A DNA stretch of 64,000 nt. It comes from Pseudoroseicyclus aestuarii. GTDB taxonomy: Bacteria; Pseudomonadota; Alphaproteobacteria; Rhodobacterales; Rhodobacteraceae. The notes beneath the pieces are model-generated. The model saw only the letters and a program-made list of their open reading frames with translations, ran no database searches and was not told where the DNA came from. How positions within the stretch are numbered: position 1 is the first letter of the stretch; every line of letters starts with the position of its first letter. Positions 26,047-36,556 of the stretch are shown piece by piece. The DNA lies in assembly GCF_003217255.1 (NCBI RefSeq), contig NZ_QJTE01000001.1, forward strand, positions 124,001 to 188,000, given 5' to 3'. The translations under genes were made by a program, and so were the position numbers.

Positions 26047-27242
26047 GCGGGGTCGGAGAGGTTCATCCGCCGCGCCGTGCGGCGGATGAACCCCTCGTAG
26101 AAGGCCCAGAGGAGGGCGGCGAAGAGCACGATGGCGATGCCGATCACGCCGAGGCCCCAGATCCGCGTGGCCCAGCCCGTCAGCGCCACCAGCACCGCGC
26201 CGCCAAGACCGGCGGAGGCGATCTGGAAGCCGATGGCACTGTCGGCATGGGCGCGGCCCACCCGCTCGGGCGTCATCGCCACGAGCGAGGCGAAGATCGG
26301 CGCCAGGAAGAAGCCGATGCCCATCAGCCCTGCCAGCGCGAGGGCGGGCGTCGGCTGCAGCCAGAACAGCAGCGCGCCCAGCAGCGCCAGGATCATGCAG
26401 CCGCGCAGGACAGGCACCAGCGGCACCCGGTCGGCGATCAGCCCGAAAAGTACGCGCCCCACCATCAGGCTGCCCCAGTAGAGGGTGACGAAGACGCCGG
26501 CGCGGGTCGGATCGATCCCCCGCTCCAGCGTCATCAGCGAATAGCTCCACTGCGCGGTCGCCATCTCGATCCCGCTGTAGAAGAAGAACAGGCCCATCCC
26601 CAGCCAGACCGAGGGGCGGCGCAGGGTTGCCCATGTGCTGGCATCCGGCATATCTGGCGCGGCCTCCTCGGCGGCGGCGATGGCCTCGGGGTCCTCGGCC
26701 CAGCGGGCGCGGGTGGCGAGGAAAGTCGCCGCCAGCGCCAGTTGCGCCACGCCGACGATCACGTAGCTCAGTCGCCAGCTGAGACCCGCGCTGAGAACGC
26801 CGGTCACGATCAGCGGCCCCAGCGTGGTGCCGAGGCCGAAGAAGGCATGCAGCCAGTTCAGCGTGCGGGCGCTGAAGTGCCGGGCGCCATAGGCGTTCAG
26901 CCCGGCATCCACCGCGCCGCCGCCCAGCCCCGCCAGCACGCCCAGCACCAGCAGCGGCGGAAAGGCGGGCGCGGCGGCAAAGCCCAGCAGCGCCAGCGCC
27001 GCCGCGAGGGTCGAGGCCGCCAGCACCATGCCGAGCGAGACATGCCGCAGGATCGCCCCGCCGAGAAAGCTCGAGGTCAGGTAGCCCGCCGTGGTCGCGG
27101 CGGCGACGAGGCCGAGGTTGTCGAGCGCGACATCGAAGCCGCGGCTGATCGAGGGCCATGAGACGCCCAGCAGCCCGTCCGGCAGGCCGAGGCTGATGAA
27201 GGCCAGAAAGGCCAGGCTGGCCAGCAGGGTCGCGCGCGACAT
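26043..27242 (-). CDS. MFS transporter
   Basis: 399-aa inner-membrane protein with about 12 hydrophobic segments. Features are LPDGLLGVSWPSISRGF in the first loop, GLNAYGARHFSARTLNWLHAFFG in the centre (given in part as NAYGARHFSARTLNWLHAFF), and GRVLFGLIADRVPLVPVLR as the cytoplasmic MFS motif in the second half. It resembles the FucP/YfkF-like group of sugar or drug transporters; the substrate is not assignable. It is convergent with the OYE gene, sharing the bases CTAG of both stop codons. Start 27242 is the first ATG that leaves a proper N-terminal membrane segment. Confidence 0.88.
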   Translation of the reverse strand: MSRATLLASLAFLAFISLGLPDGLLGVSWPSISRGFDVALDNLGLVAAATTAGYLTSSFLGGAILRHVSLGMVLAASTLAAALALLGFAAAPAFPPLLVLGVLAGLGGGAVDAGLNAYGARHFSARTLNWLHAFFGLGTTLGPLIVTGVLSAGLSWRLSYVIVGVAQLALAATFLATRARWAEDPEAIAAAEEAAPDMPDASTWATLRRPSVWLGMGLFFFYSGIEMATAQWSYSLMTLERGIDPTRAGVFVTLYWGSLMVGRVLFGLIADRVPLVPVLRGCMILALLGALLFWLQPTPALALAGLMGIGFFLAPIFASLVAMTPERVGRAHADSAIGFQIASAGLGGAVLVALTGWATRIWGLGVIGIAIVLFAALLWAFYEGFIRRTARRMNLSDPA

Positions 27243-27370
27243 GGGGGCTCCTCTCGCTGCGGGGGGCAGCCGGGACAGCCATACCGCGCTGGCGCGCAGG
27301 CTCAAGCCGGGGGCTGGACCCGCGCGCGCCGGGGCGGCAGATTGGCCGCGGGTCCGAGAGGAGAGGCGCG

Positions 27371-28036
27371 ATGTGCGGACGCATGGCGATCACGCTGCCG
27401 CATGCGGCGATGGCGCAGGTCTTCGAGGCCGCGGCGTCGAACGACCTGCCCGAGGGGCCGAACTACAACGTTTGCCCGACGAACGATGTCGCCGTCGTCA
27501 CTGCGCAGGATGGCGCGCGGCGGCTGCGGGCGATGCGCTGGGGCCTGCTGCCGCGCTGGTACAAGGCACCGAATGGCGGGCCGCTGCTGATCAACGCCCG
27601 CGCCGAGACGGTGGCCGAGAAGCCCGCCTTCCGCGAGGCCGTGCGCCAGCGCCGCGGCATCCTGCCCGCCAGCGGCTACTACGAATGGACCCTGGGCGAG
27701 GGCGGCGCGAAGCTGCCCTGGTTCGTCCACCGCCGCGACGGCGCGCCGCTCGCCTTCGCCGCGCTCTGGCAGGACTGGGCGGGGGAGGGCGGTCCGCTGA
27801 CCACCTGCGCCGTCGTCTCCTGCGCGGCGCAGGGCACGATGACCGCGATCCATGCGCGCATGCCCGTGGTGCTTGAGGCCCCGGACTGGCCGCTGTGGCT
27901 GGGGGAGGCGGGGCATGGCGCGGCGCCCCTGATGCGCCCCGCCGAGGAGGGGGTGCTCGCCTTTCACCGCGTGGACCGTGCGGTGAACTCCAACCGCGCC
28001 GCGGGGCCGGAGCTGACCCAGCCGGTGGAGGCCTAG
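27371..28036 (+). CDS. yedK: SOS response-associated peptidase (SRAP/YedK) family protein
   Basis: 221-aa SRAP domain protein. The catalytic Cys2 is exposed after Met removal (MCGRM). Further site residues are Asn in LLINARAETV, Glu in LPASGYYEW and His in AIHARMPVVL. Family members (YedK, human HMCES) form a covalent thiazolidine crosslink to abasic sites in single-stranded DNA and shield them. It is cytoplasmic and probably monocistronic; a small hairpin lies after the stop. No LexA-box candidate was recognised upstream. Confidence 0.95.
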   Translation: MCGRMAITLPHAAMAQVFEAAASNDLPEGPNYNVCPTNDVAVVTAQDGARRLRAMRWGLLPRWYKAPNGGPLLINARAETVAEKPAFREAVRQRRGILPASGYYEWTLGEGGAKLPWFVHRRDGAPLAFAALWQDWAGEGGPLTTCAVVSCAAQGTMTAIHARMPVVLEAPDWPLWLGEAGHGAAPLMRPAEEGVLAFHRVDRAVNSNRAAGPELTQPVEA

Positions 28037-28056
28037 GGGTTTACGCATCGCCCGAC

Positions 28057-28072
28057 CGCGCCATCTGGCGCG
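28057..28072 (+). terminator. short hairpin between yedK and GFA gene
   Basis: Perfect 6-bp stem CGCGCC / GGCGCG with loop ATCT, immediately before the CAGGAGG ribosome-binding site of the next gene. It has no U-run; it may be a weak terminator or influence translation of the GFA gene. Confidence 0.4.
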
Positions 28073-28087
28073 TCAGGAGGTACGACC

Positions 28088-28582
28088 ATGACCCTGACCC
28101 TCAACGCATCCTGCCGCTGCGGCGCCGTCCGCTTTTCCTGCGAAAGCCACGCGCCGGTGCCCTTCATGCGCTGCTACTGCTCGATCTGCCGCAAGACCCA
28201 AGGGGGCGGCGGCTACGCCATCAACCTCTCGGCCCGCGCCGAGACGCTGACGGTCGAGGGCGAGGAGGCGATCGGCGTCTTCCACGCCGAGATCGCGGAC
28301 GAGGCGGGCCATTGCGAGGTCAGCTCCGGCGAGCGCCGTTTCTGCACGAAATGCGGCACCGCGCTCTGGGTTTTCGATCCCTCCTGGTCCGAGCTGATCC
28401 ACCCCTTCGCCAGCGTCATCGACACGGAGCTGCCCGTGCCGCCCTCCTCGGTGCACATCATGCTCGACTTCAAGCCGGACTGGGTGGCGGTGGAGGCGGG
28501 GCCGGAGGACGCCGTCTTCGACCGCTACCCGCAGCAGTCGCTGGAGGACTGGCACAAGGAGAGAGGGCTTTGGGTGGAGTAG
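28088..28582 (+). CDS. GFA family protein (Mss4-like zinc fold)
   Basis: 164-aa member of the family named after glutathione-dependent formaldehyde-activating enzyme. Zn-binding Cys pattern: SCRCGAVRFSC near the N-terminus, MRCYCSICRKTQGGG (about 26-40) and RRFCTKCGTALWVF (about 85-98). Some family members speed glutathione-formaldehyde adduct formation, but most have no known activity. AGGAGG lies 7 nt before the ATG. It ends 6 bp from the convergent lipase-like gene. Confidence 0.92.
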   Translation: MTLTLNASCRCGAVRFSCESHAPVPFMRCYCSICRKTQGGGGYAINLSARAETLTVEGEEAIGVFHAEIADEAGHCEVSSGERRFCTKCGTALWVFDPSWSELIHPFASVIDTELPVPPSSVHIMLDFKPDWVAVEAGPEDAVFDRYPQQSLEDWHKERGLWVE

Positions 28583-28588
28583 CGGAAA

Positions 28589-29257
28589 CTAATCCGTCAG
28601 CGCTTCGGCGACTTCTTCACGCAATTCCTCGGGCCACCCTTTCGGAAGGAGGTCCTCGAAAACCTCGTGTTCCATGAGTTCGAGGTATTCGTCGATCCGA
28701 TGGTCCTGACCTGCATTAGATCCTTGGGGGTTCAGCCAGAGGGTCTTTCCGATGTGTCTGAAGCCTAGGAACCCCATGGGGACATGGCAGACCGTATCAT
28801 CGCTACGGCAGATATTCATCACGAAGTCCTCGCCCTTGATGCGCTGAGAGCTTCGGAGCGTCTTAGGCGACGCAAAGCAAAGTGCCGGAATTTGAAGAGA
28901 GCTTCCAACAATTTGCGCAGAGGCCGCTCCCAAGGAATGACCGATTATGAGCTTGGGTTTCAGTGGTTTTGCGAAGGCATATACAGTTGTAGCGTGCTCT
29001 AGAAAGCCGGCGTGGTATGACGCACCGCTATCGCCCCGAGCGACATCGAAACCCTCTGCCGTCCCTCCGAATAGATCGTACACATCAAAGTTGAACCGGT
29101 ACCAATCGCTGAACTCGTTTGTGCCGGGAATAATTAGTGTGCCATCATTCAGGTAGGCCGCCTGTACGCCCGATAAGTCAATCTCGGTATGAACGTCGAT
29201 GCGATCCCTTGAGCTGTAGATTTCCTTTATCAGATTGGCAGCGTTAATGATTTCCAT
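28589..29257 (-). CDS. class 3 lipase-like alpha/beta hydrolase
   Basis: 222-aa protein of the Lipase_3 type. The N-terminal LIIPGTNEFSDWYRFNFDV resembles the oxyanion strand (GTxxxxDW), and the nucleophile elbow is LIIGHSLGAASAQIVG (Ser about 109). An Asp in SDDTVCHVP and a His in RHIG or QDHRIDEY could complete a triad. There is no signal peptide. The gene is clearly richer in A+T than everything around it and uses codons rare in the neighbours (ATA, TTA, AAA). With no related genes nearby, this suggests horizontal acquisition. Such cytoplasmic Lipase_3 proteins are common in phage and plasmid cargo. The substrate is unknown. Confidence 0.82.
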   Translation of the reverse strand: MEIINAANLIKEIYSSRDRIDVHTEIDLSGVQAAYLNDGTLIIPGTNEFSDWYRFNFDVYDLFGGTAEGFDVARGDSGASYHAGFLEHATTVYAFAKPLKPKLIIGHSLGAASAQIVGSSLQIPALCFASPKTLRSSQRIKGEDFVMNICRSDDTVCHVPMGFLGFRHIGKTLWLNPQGSNAGQDHRIDEYLELMEHEVFEDLLPKGWPEELREEVAEALTD

Positions 29258-29296
29258 AAAAAGACCTCAATCAAGATAAGTCTTGAGATGGCGCCG

Positions 29297-29334
29297 AAAA
29301 ATAAAATGGCGCCGCGCTAGAATAGCGCGACGCC
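29297..29334 (-). terminator. rho-independent terminator of acnA
   Basis: On the minus strand a 12-bp stem (GGCGTCGCGCTA with TAGCGCGGCGCC, one G-U pair) with a 3-nt loop is followed by ATTTTATTTTT. It starts 25 nt after the acnA stop. Confidence 0.88.
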
Positions 29335-29358
29335 AAAAGTCATGCAACCTTAAGTTGT

Positions 29359-32136
<2,778 letters not shown>

Positions 32137-32368
32137 GCTGCGTGCCCCTTCTGGCTGTATGGCTCGGCTCTGCAATCCGCTTGTGCCCCAGGGCCCGCAA
32201 GCGATCAAGTCTGGCCGTGCCCCGTGATGTATACCATCGCACACCGAAGTCCAGTGGCGGCCCGGCGCTGCATGACCTACGGTCCGGCTCTCTCGCGCTT
32301 GGTTGATTGGCCTGACGGAAGCGGTCAGGTTAAGCCTGTCGGGCACTGAGGCAGCTGGGGAGCCCATC

Positions 32369-33070
32369 ATGCGCAGGATCATCTTTGGCGCGGCCGCGGC
32401 GGTCACGCTGCTCGCCGGCGGCGTGCGCGCCGGTGACGATCCGGTGGTGGTGGAGCTGTTCACCTCGCAGGGGTGCTCCTCCTGCCCGCCGGCGGACGAG
32501 ATGCTGGCCGACCTCTCGCGGCGCGACGATGTCATCGCGCTGGGGCTGCATGTCGACTACTGGGACTACATCGGCTGGCCGGACCGCTTCGCCGATCAGG
32601 CCTATACCAGCCGCCAGCAGCACTACGCCGCCGAGGCGGGGGAGCGCACGATCTACACGCCGCAGTTCGTCGTCGGCGGCCGCAGGCAGGTCACCGGCGC
32701 CCGGCCGATAGAGCTGATGGACGCGATCCAGGCCCATGAGGAGGCGCCCGAAGAGGTCCATGTCGCGCTGGAAGAGGGGGCGGACGGGCTGTGGCTGACC
32801 GCACCGGCCGCCCAGGCGCCGCGGCCCATGGCGATCCACCTCGTGCACTACCAGCCCGAGTCGCGGGTCGAGATAGAGGCCGGCGAGAATGCGGGCCGGA
32901 CCCTGACCTACGCCAATATCGTCACCTCTTGGGAGGTGCTGGGCGAGTGGGATGGCAGCACGCCGCTGCGCATGCAGCTGCCGCAGGGCGGGGGGCCGGG
33001 CGCCGTCCTCGTGCAGGCCACCGGCCACCACGGGCCGGGCGCGATCCTCGCCGCCGCGCGGCTGGACTAA
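32369..33070 (+). CDS. DUF1223 family exported thioredoxin-fold protein
   Basis: 233-aa protein with a short signal peptide (RIIFGAAAAVTLLAGGVRA). The DUF1223 hallmark VVELFTSQGCSSCPPADEML (about 26-45) contains a CXXC motif, followed by ALGLHVDYWDYIGWPDRF and YTPQFVVGGRRQVTG. The fold is thioredoxin-like and the protein probably acts in the periplasm as a thiol-disulfide or metal-handling factor, but no member has a firm role known to me. It is divergent from acnA and convergent with the acyltransferase gene, overlapping its end by 4 bp. Confidence 0.88.
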   Translation: MRRIIFGAAAAVTLLAGGVRAGDDPVVVELFTSQGCSSCPPADEMLADLSRRDDVIALGLHVDYWDYIGWPDRFADQAYTSRQQHYAAEAGERTIYTPQFVVGGRRQVTGARPIELMDAIQAHEEAPEEVHVALEEGADGLWLTAPAAQAPRPMAIHLVHYQPESRVEIEAGENAGRTLTYANIVTSWEVLGEWDGSTPLRMQLPQGGGPGAVLVQATGHHGPGAILAAARLD

Positions 33071-33981
33071 TCCGCGCCGCCGGCACGCGCCTTGCCGGCA
33101 CCGCCCTTCCAGCGGCGATGGATCCAGAACCACTGACCGGGATGCGCCTCGATCCGCGCCTCGAGCCGGCGCGTCATCTCGCGCGTCATCTCCACCGGGT
33201 CGCCATGCGGGATCGGGGCCTCGACCGCGACCTCGAAGTCGAGGCCGTTCGGCTGCCGGATGCCGAAGTAGGGCACCAGCAGCGCGTCGTAGCGCAGCGC
33301 CAGCTGCGCGGCTGACAGCGAGGTGCTGGCCGGGCGCCCGAGGAAGGGGATCGGCGTGCCGCCCCGCTCGTGCACGTCGAAAAGCAGCGTGGCCATGCCG
33401 CCGCCGCGTAGGTGGCGGACGAAGCCGGTGGTGCCCGCGCGGCTCTTGGCGAAGACGGGCCCAGAGAGGTCCTCCATCGTCGCGGCGTAATGGGCGTTGA
33501 AATAGGGATTGGACATCGCGCGGTAGAGGCCGCCGATGGTGTAGCCCAAGCGGGTCAGAACCACGCGCGGTGCCTCGTGGTTGCCGAAATGGCCGGTGAC
33601 GAAGATCACCGGGCGGCCTGCCTCGCGTGCCTCGGCCAGCGGCGCGAGACCCTCGCCCCGCGGCTCGACCCGGGCCAGGCGCGCCGCGAAGTCCCGGCGC
33701 GAGTAATTCTCGATCAGCGTGCGGCCGAGGTTCTCGCAGCAGTCAGCGGCAATGGCGCGGCGGCGCGCCTCGGGCATATCCGGCCAGATCAGAGCGAGGT
33801 TCGCCAAGGCGCGGCGCCTGTAGCCGGCCAGCGGCGCCACGGCGCGGCGGCTGAGGCGGCCCATCGCCGCCACCCGTGCGGGATAGGGCAGGCCATGGGC
33901 GCCGGCGATCAGGCCGCGCATCGCCCGGTCGGCGATCCAATCCGTCCTCGTCCCCTCGGCCGTGGCCTTGCGCGCCGCCAT
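33067..33981 (-). CDS. LpxL/HtrB-like lysophospholipid/lipid A acyltransferase
   Basis: 304-aa LPLAT superfamily protein. Visible are YRRRALANLALIWPDM (about 53-68), RTLIENY, the catalytic HX4-E type block VTGHFGNHEAPRVVLTRLG (His and Glu about 130-136), then GLYRAMSNPYFNAHY and a late HPGQWFWIHRRWKG, which is the typical C-terminal motif of lipid A acyltransferases. It likely transfers an acyl chain from acyl-ACP to a lipid A or ornithine-lipid precursor at the inner membrane. AAGGA supports ATG 33981. It stands alone, without other lipid A genes. Confidence 0.88.
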   Translation of the reverse strand: MAARKATAEGTRTDWIADRAMRGLIAGAHGLPYPARVAAMGRLSRRAVAPLAGYRRRALANLALIWPDMPEARRRAIAADCCENLGRTLIENYSRRDFAARLARVEPRGEGLAPLAEAREAGRPVIFVTGHFGNHEAPRVVLTRLGYTIGGLYRAMSNPYFNAHYAATMEDLSGPVFAKSRAGTTGFVRHLRGGGMATLLFDVHERGGTPIPFLGRPASTSLSAAQLALRYDALLVPYFGIRQPNGLDFEVAVEAPIPHGDPVEMTREMTRRLEARIEAHPGQWFWIHRRWKGGAGKARAGGAD

Positions 33982-34123
33982 GCGCCCGTCCTTCCCGTTG
34001 CGCCACCGGGTGGCGCTGGGGCCGCCCGCATCGGGCAGACCTAGGCCCTTGGCGCGGCGAAGCCAAGCCGGGCGCGGCGCGGGCCGGCAAACCCGCGCCG
34101 CTGCCCCGGGGCGGGGCTGCGGA

Positions 34124-35158
34124 TCACTCGGCCTCGTCCGGGACCGACAGCTCGATGTCGCCGGCATCGGCGCGGTCGCGGATCAGCGTCACCAGCTTCT
34201 GCATCGCGGCCTCGCCATCGCCTTTGCGGATGCGGCCCTTCTCGGCGATCTCCTCGCGCAGCTGCTCGGCCATGCGCTTGGACATGTTGGACAGGATGTA
34301 GTCGCCCGCCAGTCCTTCCGGCCCGCCGGCTCCGGCGGCGGCGGCAAGGGCGGTGACCAGCTCTTCCTGGTCGAAGCTTTTCGCGAGCTTGGGGATATCC
34401 GTCGGGGCGACGCGGGTCGGGATGTCGGGGAAGGTGAAGATCGCGCGCCGCACCTCTTCGGCGAAGGGGGCGTCGTCCTGATGCAGCCCGTCGAGCACCG
34501 AATCCCGCATCTGCGACTGGGCGGAGTTCAGGATCGCGCCGACGCGGTTGCTGGCCGGGATCGGGAAAGCCGGGGCGGGCCGCGTGCAATGCTCTGCCGC
34601 GAGCGCCTGGCCGATCCGGCTTACTGCTTCGGGCAGCACGCTCGCCGTCTGCGACATCGCGTAGGTGATGCGCCGCGCCCGTTCCCCGGGCAGGCGGCCC
34701 AGCACCTCGGCCGCCTTGGAGACCGGCAGCTTCGAGAGGGTGACGGCGGCAACCTCGGTGCTTTCGTCCTGCATGATCGGCAGCAGCTCCGCGGGCTCGA
34801 GCTCGATGATCTGGACCCAGGGGTCCGATCCGTAGGTGCCGGCCGATTCGGCGCGCAGCCGCGCGGCGGCGGCGGGGCTGATCTGACCGGCCAGCGCCGC
34901 GAGCGCCTTGTCGACGCCGCCCATCGCGGGCACGCCCAGCTGTTCCACCTGGTCCGCGAATTCCTGCACCACCTGCGAGAGGATGCCGCGATCTGCCATC
35001 GGCAGCGTCCCAAGCTCTCGCGTCAGGTTAAGCTGCACGTCCTCGGGCAGGTTGTTCAGCGCCAGCTTGCGTCCGTCGGACAGCAGCAGGCGCACCACCA
35101 GCGCCGCCTTGCGGCGGCGGGACAGGGTGGCGGGATCGGTTCCGGCGAGGCTGGGCAT
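34124..35158 (-). CDS. fliG: FliG-type flagellar motor switch protein, isolated
   Basis: 344 aa. The FliG N-terminal region starts LSRRRKAALVVRLLLSDG, the middle domain contains VQIIELEPAELLPIMQDES and AAEVLGRLPGERA, and the C-terminal domain ends with FTFPDIPTRV, ELVTALAAA and LSNMSKRMAEQLREEI, which corresponds to the torque-generating part. FliG couples the MS ring to the switch complex at the cytoplasmic face. No other flagellar gene is within the window, so it is either a displaced main copy or a second copy. It is followed by the acyltransferase gene after 142 bp. Confidence 0.88.
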   Translation of the reverse strand: MPSLAGTDPATLSRRRKAALVVRLLLSDGRKLALNNLPEDVQLNLTRELGTLPMADRGILSQVVQEFADQVEQLGVPAMGGVDKALAALAGQISPAAAARLRAESAGTYGSDPWVQIIELEPAELLPIMQDESTEVAAVTLSKLPVSKAAEVLGRLPGERARRITYAMSQTASVLPEAVSRIGQALAAEHCTRPAPAFPIPASNRVGAILNSAQSQMRDSVLDGLHQDDAPFAEEVRRAIFTFPDIPTRVAPTDIPKLAKSFDQEELVTALAAAAGAGGPEGLAGDYILSNMSKRMAEQLREEIAEKGRIRKGDGEAAMQKLVTLIRDRADAGDIELSVPDEAE

Positions 35159-35245
35159 GGCGGACCTCTGCGCTGAAGGCGGGCAGGATGATCCTGCACC
35201 GGGCCTCCTTGCCAGATGGTTAGCGCCGCCTTCACGACCCGCAGG

Positions 35246-35731
35246 TCAGGGCTGGCTGAAGGTCACCGCCATCTGCCGCAGGCTCTCCCGGAACTCCGGG
35301 TGCAGCGTCTCTTCGTTGGCGGTCAGCCCGTGCATCGTCTCGGCCAGGTCCGCGATCTCGTCGCAGTCCTGCTGCGAGAAATCGCGATCCGAGCGGGCGA
35401 AGCTGCAGACCGACCGGCTGCCGCCCGTCTGCGTGGCATAGGTGACGCCATGGGCAAGGCCGTATTCGGCCGCGATGGCCAGGATGCCGGCCTCGTCCTC
35501 GGGCGCGAGGTCGGACCAGCGGATCATTCCGGTGTTGCGAAGGCCCCAGCGCACGGTGGGATCGGTCATGATCAGCCCGCGCCGGGTATAGGCATCGGTC
35601 CATTCGCGCGAGTAGGTCCGGAACATGAAGGCGGGCGTCGTGAAGGCCACGTGCAGCGCCATCGCGAATCCCGCCGGCGCAAGCTGTTTCAGGCGGCCGA
35701 GGGAACGGCCCATCTCTTTGGATCGGATCAC
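35246..35731 (-). CDS. LuxR-type autoinducer-binding domain protein without HTH
   Basis: About 161 aa covering only the ligand-binding domain of LuxR regulators: LKQLAPAGFAMALHVAF, YSREWTDAYTRRGLIMTDPTVRWG and GLAHGVTYATQTGGSRSVCSF, matching the same stretches of the neighbouring full-length LuxR (LAPAGYYLALRVGF, WVDHYTRGGLLLDDPVMRWV). The frame stops at VTFSQP, where the C-terminal HTH would start, and no HTH remnant follows. The start is uncertain: GTG 35731 has GGAAAGG upstream; ATG 35713 and TTG 35755 are alternatives. It is divergent from luxR-luxI. It may bind signal or dimerise with LuxR as an antagonist; this is inference. Confidence 0.8.
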   Translation of the reverse strand: MIRSKEMGRSLGRLKQLAPAGFAMALHVAFTTPAFMFRTYSREWTDAYTRRGLIMTDPTVRWGLRNTGMIRWSDLAPEDEAGILAIAAEYGLAHGVTYATQTGGSRSVCSFARSDRDFSQQDCDEIADLAETMHGLTANEETLHPEFRESLRQMAVTFSQP

Positions 35732-35749
35732 GTCGTTGCCAACCTTTCC

Positions 35750-35764
35750 GGGCAATTCTTGCCC
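35750..35764. repeat. palindrome in the luxR / LBD-protein intergenic region
   Basis: GGGCAA-TTC-TTGCCC, a perfect 6-bp inverted repeat, lies just upstream of the likely start of the ligand-domain gene and about 95 bp before the luxR start. It could be a regulator site. Confidence 0.4.
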
Positions 35765-35859
35765 AACCTCATACAGTAAACTATCTTCATAAACGGGAAC
35801 ACCTAGACTTTTGGATCGGTTCGACCGTGGTGGCGCCTTTGGGCGGAAAGGACAGTGGT

Positions 35860-36471
35860 TTGTACGATGACAAGGCCGCCGATCGTGACGCTCTGCCCGG
35901 TCTCGCCCCGGCAGGGTACTACCTGGCGCTGAGGGTCGGCTTTGCCTTCCCGATCGAGGAGGTCAACGCCCTGCCAAAGGCCTGGGTCGATCACTACACC
36001 CGAGGCGGCCTGCTGCTGGACGATCCGGTCATGCGCTGGGTCCATGGCCACACCGGCACAGTGCGCTGCAGCGAGCTCGCGCAGAGCGATCCGGTGGGCG
36101 TGCTGCAACAGGCAAAGCGCTTCGGCATGGTCTACGGCCTCGTCGCGGCGGTGACGGATGCCAAGGGGCCGGAGCGGTCCTGGGGCATGTTCATGCGCGA
36201 CGACCGCGAATACGACGATGCAGAGGCGGTGCGGTTGCTGGCCCTGGTCGAGGCCCTGCACCGCGAGAAATCGCCGCCCACCAACCTGACGCGGGCCGAG
36301 ATCGAGGTGCTGCGCATGGTCAAGAACGGCCTGCGGATCAAGCAGATCGCCTACGAGATCGGGGTGACGGACGGCGCGATCAAGCAGCGGCTGAAGAACG
36401 CGCGGATCAAGCTGGACGCCGCCACCGCCACGCAGGCGGCCACGCTGGCCAGCGACTTCGGCCTGATCTGA
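35860..36471 (+). CDS. luxR: LuxR family quorum-sensing transcriptional regulator
   Basis: 203 aa from a TTG start. The start is set by GGAAAGGA, 7 nt upstream; GTG codons at 35827 and 35830 lack such a site. The N-terminal autoinducer-binding domain (about 1-135) has YYLALRVGFAFP, WVDHYTRGGLLLDDPVMRWV and the SWGMFMRDD strand. The C-terminal HTH (about 141-203) reads LTRAEIEVLRMVKNGLRIKQ then IAYEIGVTDGAIKQRLKNA. It would bind an acyl-homoserine lactone made by LuxI downstream and regulate its promoter. The luxI start is 85 bp beyond its stop. Confidence 0.92.
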   Translation: MYDDKAADRDALPGLAPAGYYLALRVGFAFPIEEVNALPKAWVDHYTRGGLLLDDPVMRWVHGHTGTVRCSELAQSDPVGVLQQAKRFGMVYGLVAAVTDAKGPERSWGMFMRDDREYDDAEAVRLLALVEALHREKSPPTNLTRAEIEVLRMVKNGLRIKQIAYEIGVTDGAIKQRLKNARIKLDAATATQAATLASDFGLI

Positions 36472-36475
36472 CGAT

Positions 36476-36507
36476 CCTGCAATTTCGCTATTTACGCAGG
36501 GTATGAT
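36476..36507 (+). promoter_or_regulatory. candidate luxI promoter with lux-box-like inverted repeat
   Basis: Inverted repeat CCTGC-N15-GCAGG at 36476-36500, starting 5 bp after the luxR stop. It is followed by TATGAT (36502-36507), a good -10 match. Its length is close to known lux boxes but the arm spacing differs from the classical 20-bp element. Confidence 0.45.
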
Positions 36508-36527
36508 TCAGCCTGCCGGACTTCGAT

Positions 36528-36545
36528 AAATGGCCATGTCCATTT
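36528..36545 (+). promoter_or_regulatory. hairpin abutting the luxI ribosome-binding site
   Basis: AAATGG-CCATGT-CCATTT, perfect 6-bp arms, directly followed by GGAGAGG, the luxI Shine-Dalgarno. If formed in RNA it would sit immediately 5' of the ribosome site. Confidence 0.45.
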
Positions 36546-36556
36546 GGAGAGGTTCC

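Noticed and set aside
28784-29002. Plus-strand 72-codon frame inside the lipase-like gene
   Set aside because: It lies antisense to the lipase motifs, has no ribosome-binding site and encodes no recognisable protein.
35713-35755. TTG at 35755 as start of the LuxR ligand-domain gene
   Set aside because: No ribosome-binding site precedes it and it lies within a palindrome; GTG 35731 or ATG 35713 fit better.
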